A program made the translations under genes and the position numbers. Source: Auriscalpium vulgare (taxonomy: Eukaryota > Basidiomycota > Agaricomycetes > Russulales > Auriscalpiaceae). From it: 64,000 bases of DNA. Where the stretch lies: NCBI GenBank assembly GCA_019915015.1, contig JAHBBC010000005.1, forward strand, positions 1,550,001 through 1,614,000, read 5' to 3'. Positions within the stretch are counted from its first letter, which is position 1; each line of letters starts with the position of its first letter. The notes beneath the pieces were generated by a model. The model was given only the letters and a program-made list of their open reading frames with translations, made no database searches and was not told the DNA's origin. Below are positions 20,206-31,707 of the stretch, one piece after another.

Positions 20206-20857
20206 GGCGAAGTGCGGGGGAGGGAAGAGGGAGGGAGGGAACGACGATGGTTGAATGGCGGGAGACCAAGAGGCCCCGGTTTTAATGATTATTTTGCCGT
20301 GTTGAGTCGAGTTCTTTTCGCGTGCATTTCCGCCGTTTCTGGGCCGTCTTTATTATCTGCGACGTCTCTGCGTCGCCCGGGGGCCCTGGCATCCACGGAA
20401 TACGTAATTAATGTAATTCTCTCACTCTAGCTCGCCCGCTGTCCACCCCAATGGAATATCCCTTTTTCGGCCGTCTCCTGGTCCCCGCCCGCTCCCCCCC
20501 GCGCGCTGCATACCCCCCCGCCGCCCGCCCCCCGCCAGCACAGCGCAGGCCCCGCCCCGCCCCGCCCCGCCACGCCGCGCCCGCCCGCCGCGCACCCCGC
20601 TCAGGGCTGTGGGATCACAACAATGAATTCCGCAATATCTCCGTGCCATTCTCTATAGAAGACGTGACGTTTCCGCGGGTCGAGGGAATATGTTGGGCGG
20701 GGTCCGTGGGCATTATTCCCCAAGCGGTCGCGGGCCCATTCGCGGAGACCAATATCCATCTACGGACGAATCTAATCTCGCGCCACAAAGTCCAGGGAGT
20801 CGGTCCCCCCTCCGGCCCGCCACGCGCCACGTCGTCCTCGCCTCCACCACCACCGCC
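20206..20857. promoter_or_regulatory. Divergent intergenic region between the AT-hook gene and YOS9
   Basis: 652 bp lie between two opposite start codons. Around 20480-20600 it is extremely C-rich on the plus strand, with four successive CCCCG/CCCGC units (GCCCCGCCCCGCCCCGCC). This resembles a cluster of GC-box-like or zinc-finger (Mig1/Msn2-type) sites. No gene is seen. The regulatory role is inferred from position only. Confidence 0.4.
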
Positions 20858-22632
20858 ATGCGTGTCCCCGCCCTCGCTCTCGCCGCCGCCGCCGCCCTCG
20901 CCGCACACGCGCGCCCCGGCCACCTCCCCGACGACCCCTTCGCCTTCCCCAAGCACCGCGTGTCCTTCCTCAACGGCCTCCCGCTCCTCAACGAGACCGC
21001 GCAGCGCTGGCTGCGCGAGGGCCTCGCCGGCGGCGAGCCCGAGTTCCTCGACCAGCCCTGGGAGTCGCGCTGGGACCCGCACGTCCCCCGCAAGGAGATA
21101 GGCTCCGGCGACGACCGCGCACCCGTCCGTAGAATGTCGCGTCGACTCCCATTCCGGTCCTTACCTCTTTGCGCATACACAGGCCACGCCCCAGGCACCT
21201 TCATCTCTATCCGTAGAGCATATGAAAATGGGTCCACGGGACTCGTATCTCTGCCTCATTCCGCCCGAGCTCGACCCGCAGCCCGTCCCCGCCGCCGACG
21301 AGCCCCACGCGGAAGTCACCGCCGTGCACAGCTGGTCCCTGCTCCAGCCGCTCGCAGGCGGCTGCATCTACGTGCGCACCCCGCCCCTCGTGCCCGCGCA
21401 GGCTCGCTCACCGCACCCCACAGCACCGCCAGGGCTGGTTCACCTACGCGTACTGCCACAACTCGCACGTCCGCCAGTTCCGCGAGCTCTTCCACCCGCC
21501 CACCGCCGGTAAGTGCCACCGCACGATCCAATAAATCCCATCGATCGCTCACCACAGCGCGCGGCCCCCAGGCGGTTACCAAATCGAAGAGGACCCCGAC
21601 GTGCGTGTTTCATCTCGCGCGGCGGATGCGGGCTGCTCATATCTGCACATCACAGTGGGAGGCGTACGATTTGGGAAGGGCGCCTGCGCCCGAAACGGGC
21701 GCGGCACTGACCGTCACGGAACAGGCAGCCCAGCTCGCGAACCTCGAGCTCGCGCGCGGCGCCGGCTCGCGCTACCTCGTCCAGCGCTGGGGTGACGGCA
21801 CCGTCTGCGACAAGACGGGCAGGCGGCGCGAGATCGAAGTGCAGGTACGCGCCTCCCCCGCGCAATGCCCATGCCCCTCCGCTCACGCGCCGCCGCGCGG
21901 CAGTTCCACTGCTCGATGACGATGACGGACAGCATCATGTTCGTGAAGGAGACCAAGACGTGCCACTACGTGCTCGTCGTGAACACGCCGCGCCTGTGCG
22001 GCGAGCCGGGCTTCAAGTCGCGGCTGGACCACCGCGCGGACACGCCCATCCGCTGCCGCCGCGTCGTCGACGCCGAGACGCTCGCCACCGCCGACAGCGC
22101 GCTGCCGGAGGCCGACTTCCCCCTCCGCCGCACGAAGGCGCCCGGGGCCGCGCCGCCTGCCCCGCTCGACGCGGCCGCCGGCGCGCACGCGCCCAGCGCA
22201 CCGGACACCGCGCGCGCGGCCGCGCCTGCGGAGGCCGACAGGCACGAGGCGGACGATGCGGACGACGCGCTGCAGCGCACGCTCGCGGCGCTCCTCGGCA
22301 AGGCGGGGCTGCCCGCGAGCGGGCCGGGCGCGCCGCGCGTCGTCGTCGAGGACGTCGGCGACGGCGAGATGGTGATCGAGTTCTACTCGGAGATCGAGGC
22401 CGACGAGCAGGAGCTGGAGCTGGAGCTCGGGGACGACGCGGAGGCGGACATACCGAACCGGGCGATGCTGGAGAAGGCGCTGCGCGCGGCCGGGTACGAC
22501 GTACGGGGCAGCGCCGCGCAGCCGGGGGATAAGAAGCGGGGGCAGGGAAAGGAGGGCAAGAAGGACGCGCGGAAGACGCCGCCTGCGGTCCACCAGCGGT
22601 GGCCGGCGCCGGACGGCAGAGACGAGCTATAG
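20858..22632 (+). CDS. YOS9: ER quality-control lectin OS-9/Yos9 with MRH domain
   Basis: This ER-lumenal lectin reads trimmed N-glycans on misfolded glycoproteins and passes them to the HRD1 ubiquitin ligase (ERAD). The ATG at 20858 begins a clear signal peptide (MRVPALALAAAAALAAHA). The family N-terminal box follows (DDPFAFPKHRVSFLNGLPLLN). The MRH domain has SYLCLIPP, LLQPLAGGCIY, then GWFTYAYCHNSHVRQF, and ends with TMTDSIMFVKETKTCHYVL and LCGEPGFKS. These supply the paired cysteines and the glycan-binding region. There are about six exons; the first junction (21129-21216) and the Tyr|His junction near 21380 give a continuous frame. The C-terminal third is acidic and disordered. The last four residues are RDEL, an HDEL/KDEL-type retrieval signal as in yeast Yos9. 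Confidence 0.92.
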
Positions 22633-23921
22633 AAACGTTGTTGCGTCGCCGACGCGGTTGTACAGTATGCATTTTGCACGGGCCACACACGACGTGCTTC
22701 TGGAAGTGGGCGAGAAAAATGGAAGACGGGGAGAGAGCAGGGATCGTGATGCCCGCACAGGCTGTCGCGGCGACGGCGCGTCTCGCCCAGGCCCTGCGCA
22801 TCCGCCGTGGTCTCCTCGCGTCGTGCGCTGCGACGCGCCTTCTCCGGCCGTCCCCGCGCGCTGTCCCTCTGCCTTCATGTTTGCGCCCGCCACGCCCCGC
22901 CTGGCCCCCCGCCCGCCCTGATCGATATCGCGCGCCATCCTAGTCCAGCGATCGGGGCCCGCCCGCCGATTTGCTGGGCCGTCGAATTAATGCCCGCGTT
23001 GTCAGCGCCACTGGTGCGATGGGCTCATTCATTGATTCACCTTCCATCGCGATTCAGGCGCATTTGATCGTCTAGGGCAACGCGGCGCAGCTAGCGTCGA
23101 TAGGGCGGACGTGCGAGGCGACCCATCACGGTGCCGGTGCGATCGTCGGCGCACGGGCACGCCGGCGTCGAAGCCTGCGCGTGCACGGCGGAAATGGATG
23201 CGCCGCTCGCGGTCGTGGCTATATAGTATAAGACCGCCCGTCTCGTGAGTAAGGTGCCAGTCCTGTTGCGCCCCTGCCCATTGCGGCCACCCCGCCGTTT
23301 TCCATCCACCCTACAGTCCCCCTCGCCGAGGGCCGCAGCGCACTGGAAGGACTGGCGCAGACATATGGACGGCGGCGCCGGCCCAGAGCGTTCTCGTGCC
23401 GCCGAGGCGCGTGCCAGACGCGTCTCCCACCAGAAGCCCGCGCGCTCCCACCACACCAGCGGCCTCCCAAATGCTATAAAGAAGACTCCCGCGGGTCGCC
23501 CCTCCCCGTCGCCCCCGCCGCGTCGTGATCACAAGCCCCGACGGCCGATAAGTAAGTATCTCGCGCGGACGAATTGGTGGCGATGGGGATTAATTGCCGC
23601 GCTGGCCGTGCAGCTGACTTGAACTTTACTTTTTGCAGGATGGTGTTTATATTTATGTCGGGCGCAGCTGCGGCTGGGTCGTGGCGGGGGAATCACCAGC
23701 ACGTCGCGCCTGTCTCCCATGCCGATGTCGCTATCCTCGATGGCAACATCGTCGGTGGCAATATTCAAGTTGTTCGTCTTGCGAGGACGGCCGGGCCCCC
23801 AGACACGCCACGTACCCTCTTTGCTCTTTGCTTATCTGTGACTTCACGCGCCCGTCAAACATTGAAGGCGAGCTTGCCACACTCAGAACAAGGCCGGCGC
23901 CACGCGCCAAGGCTCACTGAC

Positions 23922-24150
23922 AAGCTAACCATCTACATCTGCCCTGCTCTATCTCTATTCCGCCTGCCTGCTCCTCCCCGCTGCTGCCGCTTGCCTAGTC
24001 TCCGTCCCACAGGTACATATTCGACAGCTGTCGACATGTCGGTCAGGGGAGGCAACCAACTCGCCATCCACATCTGCCCGCCCGCTGTATTCCGCGCTGC
24101 CTGCCCGCTCCTCCCGAGCTGCTGCTGCTCCTCGCCCAGTCTCCGCTGCC
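23922..24150. repeat. Imperfect direct duplication, period about 135-141 bp
   Basis: Two copies of a roughly 80-90-bp segment can be aligned. The first starts near 23929 with CCATCTACATCTGCCC and the second near 24064 with CCATCCACATCTGCCC. Both continue through TATTCCG, a CTGCCTGC block, GCTCCTCCC and a GCTGCTG run, and end with AGTCTCCG (23997 and 24138). Several substitutions and small gaps separate them, so the duplication is old. Confidence 0.55.
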
Positions 24151-24315
24151 GACCTTTCGCTCAACATCGGATCTGAGGTTATGCGTGTGCGTCCGCGTCG
24201 CCCATCCACGCACGCCAAACACGCTTTGACTCTGATCACGCTCCGGCGCCGCCGGCGAAACACCCCATCGTGCTCTGGCTGCCCACCAACTTGTCACTTG
24301 CGTTCCTAGCGCATC

Positions 24316-24558
24316 GGAATCCGACACTGCGCACTGTCAAGCATCCATACACACTTGACCGCCATGACACGTTCGTACGCTCGCATCATGATACCCATCT
24401 ACCAAATGTCCAAGATGTGTTCAGCTCTTCTTTTTAAATTTGTGTCTGTTTGGGGAATCCCGGCACTGCGCTCTGACAAGCATCCATACACACCTCCGCC
24501 ATCACACGCACGCATCATGATACCCATCTACCAAATGTCCAAAATGTATTCACTCTTG
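24316..24558. repeat. Imperfect direct duplication, period about 138 bp
   Basis: The two copies start at GGAATCCGACACTGCGC (24316) and GGAATCCCGGCACTGCGC (24454). They share AAGCATCCATACACAC and then a block of about 30 bp containing CGCATCATGATACCCATC and ACCAAATGTCCAA, which is nearly perfect. Each is followed by TTC.(G/-)CTCTT and a TTTGTGTCTGT stretch. The spacing is very close to that of the neighbouring duplication at 23.9-24.15 kb. Confidence 0.7.
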
Positions 24559-24847
24559 TCTTTGTGTCTGTCTCTGTGTCTGTGTCCCCATGCATGTATG
24601 TATGTACACACTTCCGATATTACACGCCTCATCGATCTAGCACTCATAGATATAGAAAAAAAAGCGCACATAAAATGATGAGATGGACGAAATGAAAATG
24701 AAAACGGAACGGAAAGCGAAGCGAAGGAGCGTGGAGCGCGAGCGCAAAGCAATATACAGCGTAAATAGAGCCTTTTGAGTATACGTACGTCATGAGCGTG
24801 GGGGGCAGGCCGTGTAGAATGTAGAATGTAGGATAGATAAACGCAGG

Positions 24848-27800
24848 CTAGAAGAACTTGCGCTTCTGCGGCTTCTCGTCGACCGTGACCTTGATATGCG
24901 TATGCTGCGGCGGGCCACACGGCGCGCTGCACGGCACGATGCCCGTCAGCCACGCGTCGCCGTCGTCCTCCTCGCCGGGCGGCGTGCAGTGGTCCTCGCA
25001 CGTGAACGTGCCGGCGGGGCGCGCGCCGGGCGCGCCGCACCCGCACAGCAGCGCGCTCACCTTCCCGCGGCCCTTGAGCAGGTCCGTGAGCGTGCAGCGC
25101 GCCGCGGGCTCGACGTGCAGCATGCGGCGCAGCGCGGGGCGCGCCTCGCGCGGCAGCAGCCGGAAGATCGACTCCGCGCCGCCCGCGCCGCCGTGGAACG
25201 TCGCGACGCTCGCCGTGCTGTCCGCGCGCCCGCGCCGCTTCTTCGCGGGCTGCGGCGGCTCCGCCTTCTTCGCCGCCTCCTTGTCGTCCGGCGCGGGCTC
25301 GGCGGCGTCTGCCGCCTCCTCGCGCTCCTTGAGCGCGTCGAGGGCGTCGTCGCGCGCGGCGAGGCTCGGCGACATCGGGCCGTGGAACGTCGCGGTGCGC
25401 GCGCGCGGCGAGAGCGCGCCGGGGCGCGGCGTGGGCAGGTCGTCCGCGAACGCCTTGACGGTCGCCGCGGAGCTGTTGCCGAGCCCGAACCCGCTGAGCG
25501 CGGGGTAGCCGATCACGCGCGCGTCGGGTGACGCGGGCGTCGGGAGCGACTCGGTCGACGTGCCCGGGCGCGCGAAGATCTGCACGGACGGGTCGAGGTC
25601 CATCTCCGTCGGGCTCTCCGCGCGCGCGGGCCCGAAGACGGGCAGCGTCGCGGTCGAGTAGGACTGCCGGCGCGCGTTGATGAGCGGCTCGGGGAGCGCG
25701 GGCCCGCAGTCGTCGCAGTGCGACGACGAGGACGCGTGCGAGGGCTGCGTGTAGAGCGTGTCCTCAGTCTCGGAGCCGCCCGACTCGGAGTGCGCGTCGA
25801 ACGTGCTCGAGACGGCGTCGCCGTCGCGCGTCGACGCGCTGCTGCTGCTGTTGTGCTCGTCGTGCGGGCTGCCCGGCTCGTGCGTGTCGTGCGCGGGCGT
25901 CGGCGTCGACGGGTCTGGCGGCGCGGTCGCGGACTTGCGCGGCACCACGGGCGGGCGCAACTGCGTGGGGGATGGCGCGCAGTTGCCCGCGGCGATGGTC
26001 TGGTTGCGCTGCGGGGGCGCGCTGGCGGTCGCGACGGCCTGCTGCCGCGGCGTGGGTTTCTCCGTGAGCTCCGGATGTGTGTGCACGAACGAGCGGAAGG
26101 ACGCGTCGGTCTTGGGGTCGGGGATCGTCCACGGGAAGCGGCGCAGGACCATGCACATGAAGATGATCGCGAGACTCCAGACGTCGGTCTTGCGCGGGTC
26201 GTAGCTCTCCGTGGTGATGACCTCGGGAGCGAGGTACGGATCCGAGCCGACGATGCCGGTGGCCTTCTGCTGCGCCTTGCCCGGGTAGTGGAAGACGGTG
26301 GCCGTGCCAAAGTCGATGAGCTTGACGACATTGTCCGTCGTCATCACGCAGTTGTCGAGCTTGAGATCGCGGTGCGCCAGGCCCATCTCGTGCAGGTACT
26401 CGACGCCGTCGCAGATCTGGCGGAAGACGCAGTAGATCTCCGGGCGACACATCTTGCCCGACATGACGACGCTGAACAGATCGTACGGGGCGTACTCCAT
26501 GACCTACGCACAGGAGATGGGCACGTCGTCGCCTGGGGAGCATGCGAACGAGCGCTTACCTCGTAGTAATGCCCGTGATCTGACACGATATCCAGCGTCT
26601 CGATGATGTTGGGGTGCTTGAGCGTCGAGCCCACGCAGAACTCTGCGGTGACCTTCTTCTGGTACTCCTTCTCGGACTCGCCCGTGCGCTTCGGCCGGAA
26701 CTCCTTGACGGCAAAGATGTGGCCACCGTTCTTGCTGCTGGCCTTGATGAGGCGCACGGTACCGCCGGCACCGGAGCCAAGGACGCGGCCCCACTTGCCA
26801 TACTTCTTGGAAAGATGGGCCTGGGTGGCCTCTGAGAGCGAAGTGATGGGGTGGCCATTATGGCTGGCGGGGGTGGTGGCGCCGGAGGCGCGCGAGGACG
26901 AGGGAAAGTGTGCAGCGGCGGACGGGGCGGGGGACTGGGAGCGCTTCCTGCTGGAACGCGGGGAGATGGACGGGGAAGGGGACTTGCGCTCCCTGTTATG
27001 GGAGCGGATAGAAGCGTGATCGTCCTTTACCTTGTCCTTCCGCATAAACGCCGCGAGCTTGTGCACCTTGACCTCTGGCACGGCATGGGCGACGTGGACA
27101 GCGTCGGTAGAGCCGGGGGGAGAGGTGTTGGAGTGTGGGGGGCTCGGAGGCTCTGTGGACGGCTGGGTAGATGGTTGTGTAGAGGCACCATCAGAGAGTG
27201 TAGTGTTGTCAAAGTCGGGACCGCGCAGCTGATCGACAGGGAGCTGATGGGGCTCAACCGGGCTGTGTGCGCCGGTGTCTGGTTGGGAGGACTCTGGGGG
27301 TGCTGCGACGAGGAGGGTGGGGGCAGGCTGGTGGGGGTGGGGTATGTGGTGATTGAGAAAGCGCTTGAGCTCATGGAGGGGGCCCGAGGTGTGCTTGCTG
27401 GATCTGACGGAGGCGGGAGGTTCGTGTGGGGGGTGGTATGCGGTGCGTTCTGGGTCTGAGGGATGGGGGGAGGAGGGGGTATTGGGGGCGTTGTTGTTGG
27501 CGGAGAGGAAGCCGACGGAGCGACGGCGGGCAGAGAAGCCGAGGCGGGAGGTCATGGTGGGGTGCTCTGCGGCGGGTGAGGCGGGTGCACGGACCTTCGG
27601 GGAGAGGAAGGAGGAGGTGCGGGAGGGACGGGCTGAGGTCTTGGGGGAGTCTGGCGGGCGGAGGATGTGGGCGAGCGAGGGCCTGCGCACCTGTGCGGCG
27701 GGGGGCACGACGGGGGAGGGGGGGACGGGGACGGCAGAGTGGTCGAGGACGTCAGGGTGGTCGAGGATGTCTGCGGGGACGAGAGGGTCGAGGACGATCT

Positions 27801-27882
27801 GCTGCATGGGGGACGCGGAAAGCATGGGAGAGGATGATGGGAGGGAGGAGGAGAAATGCAGGAGGCCAGAAGCGCTGCCCAT
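24848..27882 (-). CDS. HAL/NPR-type serine/threonine protein kinase
   Basis: Two exons (27882-26560 and 26503-24848) encode 992 residues. The N-terminal ~350 residues are Ser/Pro-rich and include [17 protein letters not shown], a segment typical of fungal HAL kinases that control ion and nutrient transporters. The kinase domain begins with the Gly loop [11 protein letters not shown], the ATP-binding lysine in FAVKEFRP and the catalytic loop HRDLKLDN. It continues with the DFG motif in KLIDFGTA, then YLAPEV and TDVWSLAI. After subdomain X a low-complexity insert of about 300 residues precedes the last subdomain, which resumes at [18 protein letters not shown] and TLTDLLKG. The kinase is therefore split but complete. 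The start codon is the first ATG in frame (MGSASGLL). Assignment to the HAL4/HAL5 group is by resemblance; kinase identity is certain. Confidence 0.88.
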
Positions 27883-29537
27883 TTCTCTCCACAATCACCC
27901 CCCCGATCCCATCGTCCGGCCCGCCACCCCGCCCGGCCTTCCTCTCACCCGCCCGCCCCAGTCCTAGTCCCAGCCCAGCCGCCCGCCCGCCCGTCCGCCC
28001 GACCGCCCGCACACCGCCGCAACCCAGCCCGCGTCGCTGGATGGTGTGCACCCGCACCCGCCGCTGGGCCGGGGCTGGCGGCGAGAGCGGGGGGCGCACG
28101 AGGCATGTTCCTTGGACGCCATATGGTTGCGCTTATCCGCATCACGTCAGCGCCCCACGGGCACGGCGCCGCATACGCCAGCCCCGCCCCCGCCGCCAAC
28201 GTCGCGACCGACGGCGCGTCTTGGCTGCGTCTTGGCTGCGTCTTGCCACATCCGTCGCCGAGCCCGCGCGGTCGAGGCGCCGAGCCAATGCGGCGCCGCG
28301 CACATCCCCCGCGCCCCGGACTTCTGCATCATCGACGCCCGCGTCATGCGCCGATGCGCCCGTCCAATCCCTGCGTCCCAGCCCGCCATATTCCCTGCAA
28401 TCCCCCGCGTCACCATCACGTTCGTTCATTTGCTGCGCCCTTCTCTGCCGTTCTAAGCTCTCCCTAATCCCTCTTCTCCGTGCCTCGGCGAACCTCTTCC
28501 GTCGTGCCTCCCCCACGGCATCCCGGCATCCCACACTGCGCGCATTTCGCCCCTCGTTCCCCCGCCGCCCGCCCACTCATGTAATTATATCGTGCCGACG
28601 TCCTACTGTAATCCGCCTCGAAAAAGACGTGCCGACGCTTCATGTCATCTCTGCTGACGCCCACCGGAGTCTGTCTCGTCCGCTCGCGTTTAATATATTT
28701 TCCTTTCAGCTGCGTCCCCCGCGCGCGTTTCGCATCTTACGCCCGTCCTATGTCGGTCAGCACAACGCCCACTAGGTAACCCACTAACACACGCCAGGGG
28801 GTGGCCCCGCTGTCCTGTGACCACTGCCTATCGCCCGCCTATCCCTCCTCGTCGGGCGCGTTCCTCCGTCGCAGCGCTTGCCACCCAACGGCACACCAAC
28901 ATGGACAGCATGCACTATTCGCGGACGCGGACGCCGGCTATTCATAGATCGAGCGCCCGCGCGAGTGCGCCTGCTGGCCGACGTCGGCTGTGGGGACGCG
29001 GGGACGGGTAGCATTATTATGTACGTGCCCCGCATCAGCGTCCACCTGACTGCCCTCCCTCGTTACACGAAGTGTAACTACCACTCGTCCCTGTGCTACC
29101 AGAGCCCAGCCGCCTCATTGCTACCTCAAGTAGGCTAGCCGTAGCGCCCGCGTTACGTTTGCTGTCCATGCCAAGGACGTCTGTCATGCACGGCCGGCGG
29201 ATCAGTGAGGATTCGAATCTTGGCTGCCACCGAGGCGTCGCCCCGACGTATTATTCAAGTACAGTAAGTGCGTGATGTGCGGCGCGAGGCATTTGCGCGC
29301 CACGATACATACGCGTTACGACTGGACGCCGTGCAAGGCGCATTGTCGTGTTTGTCACAAAACAAACTGCGCGCGTCTGACTAGCAAAGGCATGCATTAT
29401 ACTATGGCTATTGTCCGGGCTCCAGAGGCCATTCGTCGGGAGTTTGACGCCACGACGCGTGTGTCAGCGTCGCCCATAGGCCTTAGGCTCGCTGCGCACG
29501 TCCGTCGGGGAAGCATCAGCAGTCGGCTGGCCAGGCG
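27883..29537. other. Intergenic region between the kinase start and the retrotransposon
   Basis: About 1.65 kb, C-rich on the plus strand near 27.9-28.3 kb (kinase promoter side) and becoming AT-richer toward the insertion site. No gene could be supported; open frames are Arg/Pro-rich shadows. The element inserted at its right edge. Confidence 0.4.
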
Positions 29538-29542
29538 CGCAC
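29538..29542. repeat. Left copy of the 5-bp target-site duplication
   Basis: CGCAC stands immediately outside the left LTR and recurs as CGCAC at 33-37 of the right flank (35633-35637). Five-base duplications are usual for Ty3/gypsy integrases, and a perfect match supports a single intact insertion. Confidence 0.85.
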
Positions 29543-29815
29543 TGTAACGGGCCGAGTGTGAGAAGCAGAGGAGGTTCGAGAACAGAGCGGGTGCTCGTTG
29601 CTGGCGTTGACTCGACAAGGAGAAGTACATGAGCGAGAGGCGACTATGAGCGAGCCACGAACCAAACACACGTAAACATAAGAGTCTGCCGAGTCAAGTA
29701 AGTACGAGGCGAATAGAGAACGAGTCTGTTGGATACACAACACGCGCACGATGAGAACGAGTCCGTGAACGTACGTAGAATGTCCGTTGGTAAGTAAGTG
29801 ACCATGCCCATGACA
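29543..29815 (-). repeat. 3' LTR (element orientation)
   Basis: 273 bp, TGTAACGGGCC... to ...CCCATGACA on the plus strand. No difference from the other LTR was found in a base-by-base reading. In the element's own direction it begins TGTCATGGGC and ends GGCCCGTTACA. Confidence 0.95.
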
Positions 29816-29833
29816 TCATCCCCCTTTCTAGGG
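29816..29833 (-). promoter_or_regulatory. Polypurine tract for plus-strand DNA priming
   Basis: Directly inside the 3' LTR the minus strand reads CCCTAGAAAGGGGGATGA and then the LTR's TGTCA. A purine run of 14 bases next to the 3' LTR is the expected RNase H-resistant primer for second-strand synthesis. An almost identical tract lies at 31690-31707. Confidence 0.8.
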
Positions 29834-31689
29834 TCACGGACGAAGGGGCTGCTCAAAGACTTGGATCCAGCCTGACGGCCGGCTTGGACACGCGACCTGA
29901 GCGAGTCGTGGTCTGCAGCGCAGGTTCGTACACAGACCCTAAGTTCTGTCGTACGACCGGCGGGGACGGAGGGCGCGGAGCGGCAACGGGTACGGCGGGA
30001 CGAGCGGACGACGCGGAGGGCAGCGGTGTGGACGGGAGCGGCGCGGAGGGCATCTGGGCAGAGGGAGGAACGAGCGGGTCAACGGCAACTGGATCGGAAG
30101 AAATAGGAATAGAGAATAATTTGTTAATGACAACGGCGTGGGGACGAGGCGCGCGAGGATGACGGCGGTGGAAGCGGTCGATGAGTTCGTTCTGGGTGGT
30201 AGGGATGTCGGACAAGGGAACCCACGAGTTTTCGGACTCGGGGAGCGACTTCCAGCGAACGAGGTACTCGAAACGATGACCAATCTTGCGACAGTCCTGG
30301 AGCGACTGAATTTGCAACGCGGCATCTTCGGCGAGTTCGAAAGGAGTCGGAGAGGAATGAGGATGGAAGTCGGAGGGGTCACGATACGGTTCAAGGAGTG
30401 AGACGTTGAATACGGGGTGAAGACGAGAGAGGTAGGAAGGGAGACGAAGGAGGTAAGCGGATGAGCCTATTTTGCGAATGATGGGGTACGGGCCGAGACG
30501 GCGATGATCGAGCTTGAGAGAAGGACGTGTAGTCTTGATATTGCGACGGAGTAGCCAGACGAGCTGGTCAGGCTTGAACTCCGGAGCAGGTAGCGACTTC
30601 TCGTTGTAGTACTTGGACTGCAAAGCTTGCGCGTGCAATAACTCGGCGCGCAATTCGGCATGGATGACGTCGAGACGAGTCGCGAGGTCGTCCGCAGCGG
30701 GAACGCTGGAACGCTCGGTGAGTTGCGGCTCGAAGGTGGGGTGGAAAGCGAAATTGGCGAAGAAGGGACTTTGGTGCGTGGAACTGTTCTCGAGGTTGTT
30801 GAAGGCGAACTCTCCCAGAGGGAGGTAGTCGACCCAATCGTCCTGTTGATAAGAACAATATGCACGTAAGTACGTCTCGAGCGTCTGATTCGTGCGCTCC
30901 GTCAGACCGTCAGTCTGCGGGTGATACGCCGTCGACGTCCGAGACTCAATCTTGAGCAGGGAAAGAAGCTCAGTCCAAAACGCGAAATGAAAACAGAACC
31001 ACGATCCGAAATGATAGAATCGGGAAGGCCATGGTAGCGGAAGATCCTGTCGAGGAACAACCAGGCCAACCCAGGCGCGTCGATCGTCTCGTTACAAGGA
31101 ACGAAATGCGCGTAGCGCGTGAGACGATCGCACACGACCCAAATAGAATCGAAGCCATGAGAAAGAGGAAGCTTTACGATGAAGTCCATGGTGATTGCCT
31201 TCCACGGGCGTGAAGGAATGTCGAGCGGCTTGAGAAGCCCATACGGTTTGTGACGCGGCGTCTTGATACGCGCACAAGTATCGCATGCTTCAACGTAGCG
31301 ACGCACGAAGGTCTGCATGCCGGGCCAGGAATAGTCTCGAGAGACCAACCCAAGCGTGCGAGTACGACCAGGGTGTCCTGTGGATGGAAGATCATGACGC
31401 GAGTGAAGAATGTCAGCACGTAGTGGTCGAGGGACAAAGAGTTTTCCTTTGTGGAACACAAGTCCACCCTCGGACGTGAAGTCCGAGTTGCCATGAACGA
31501 GCGCTTCGCGCCATTCGACATCTTCTCGAAACGCGTCTTTGAAGCGCTCGAGAAGCGTTGAACTGTCGATGGAGAGAGTGGTGAGGGCGCTGAGCGTCGT
31601 AGAGCTCGATGATGATGAAACCTGTGAAGGAAAAAGATGTTCTGTGTGTTTAGCAGTGAGTATCGTCCGGTTCTGCACCAGGAGGGTGT

Positions 31690-31707
31690 CATCCCCCTTT
31701 TTAGGGA
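31690..31707 (-). promoter_or_regulatory. Internal (central) polypurine-tract-like copy
   Basis: The minus strand reads CCCTAAAAAGGGGGATGA, which matches the tract beside the 3' LTR at 17 of 18 positions. It lies between the RNase H and integrase coding parts, where it also encodes Lys-Lys-Gly-Asp-Asp. Position and sequence suggest a central primer for plus-strand synthesis, as known for some retroviruses and yeast Ty elements. This function is inferred. Confidence 0.55.

Larger units (their letters stand above)
22633..24847. other. 2.2-kb non-coding region with degenerate duplications
   Basis: No convincing gene was found between the YOS9 stop and the kinase stop. Short frames such as one starting near 23365 lack any domain. 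The right half holds two separate imperfect direct duplications (23922-24150 and 24316-24558). AT content rises toward 24.6-24.8 kb, which probably contains the kinase 3' UTR. Confidence 0.45.

Noticed and set aside
24361..24600. Direct repeats considered as a CRISPR-like array
   Set aside because: Only two imperfect copies with a long period in a eukaryotic context; not an array.
25513..26331. Long Arg/Ser-rich ORF opposite frame within the kinase gene
   Set aside because: It is a shadow of the GC-rich kinase coding sequence in another frame.
29200..29235. GGATTCGAATCTT resembles a tRNA B box
   Set aside because: No A box, anticodon arm or complementary acceptor stem could be placed around it on either strand.
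30902..31000. Programmed frameshift within integrase at the T-run
   Set aside because: The site lacks a heptamer in the right register and lies inside a conserved domain, so a lost base is more likely.
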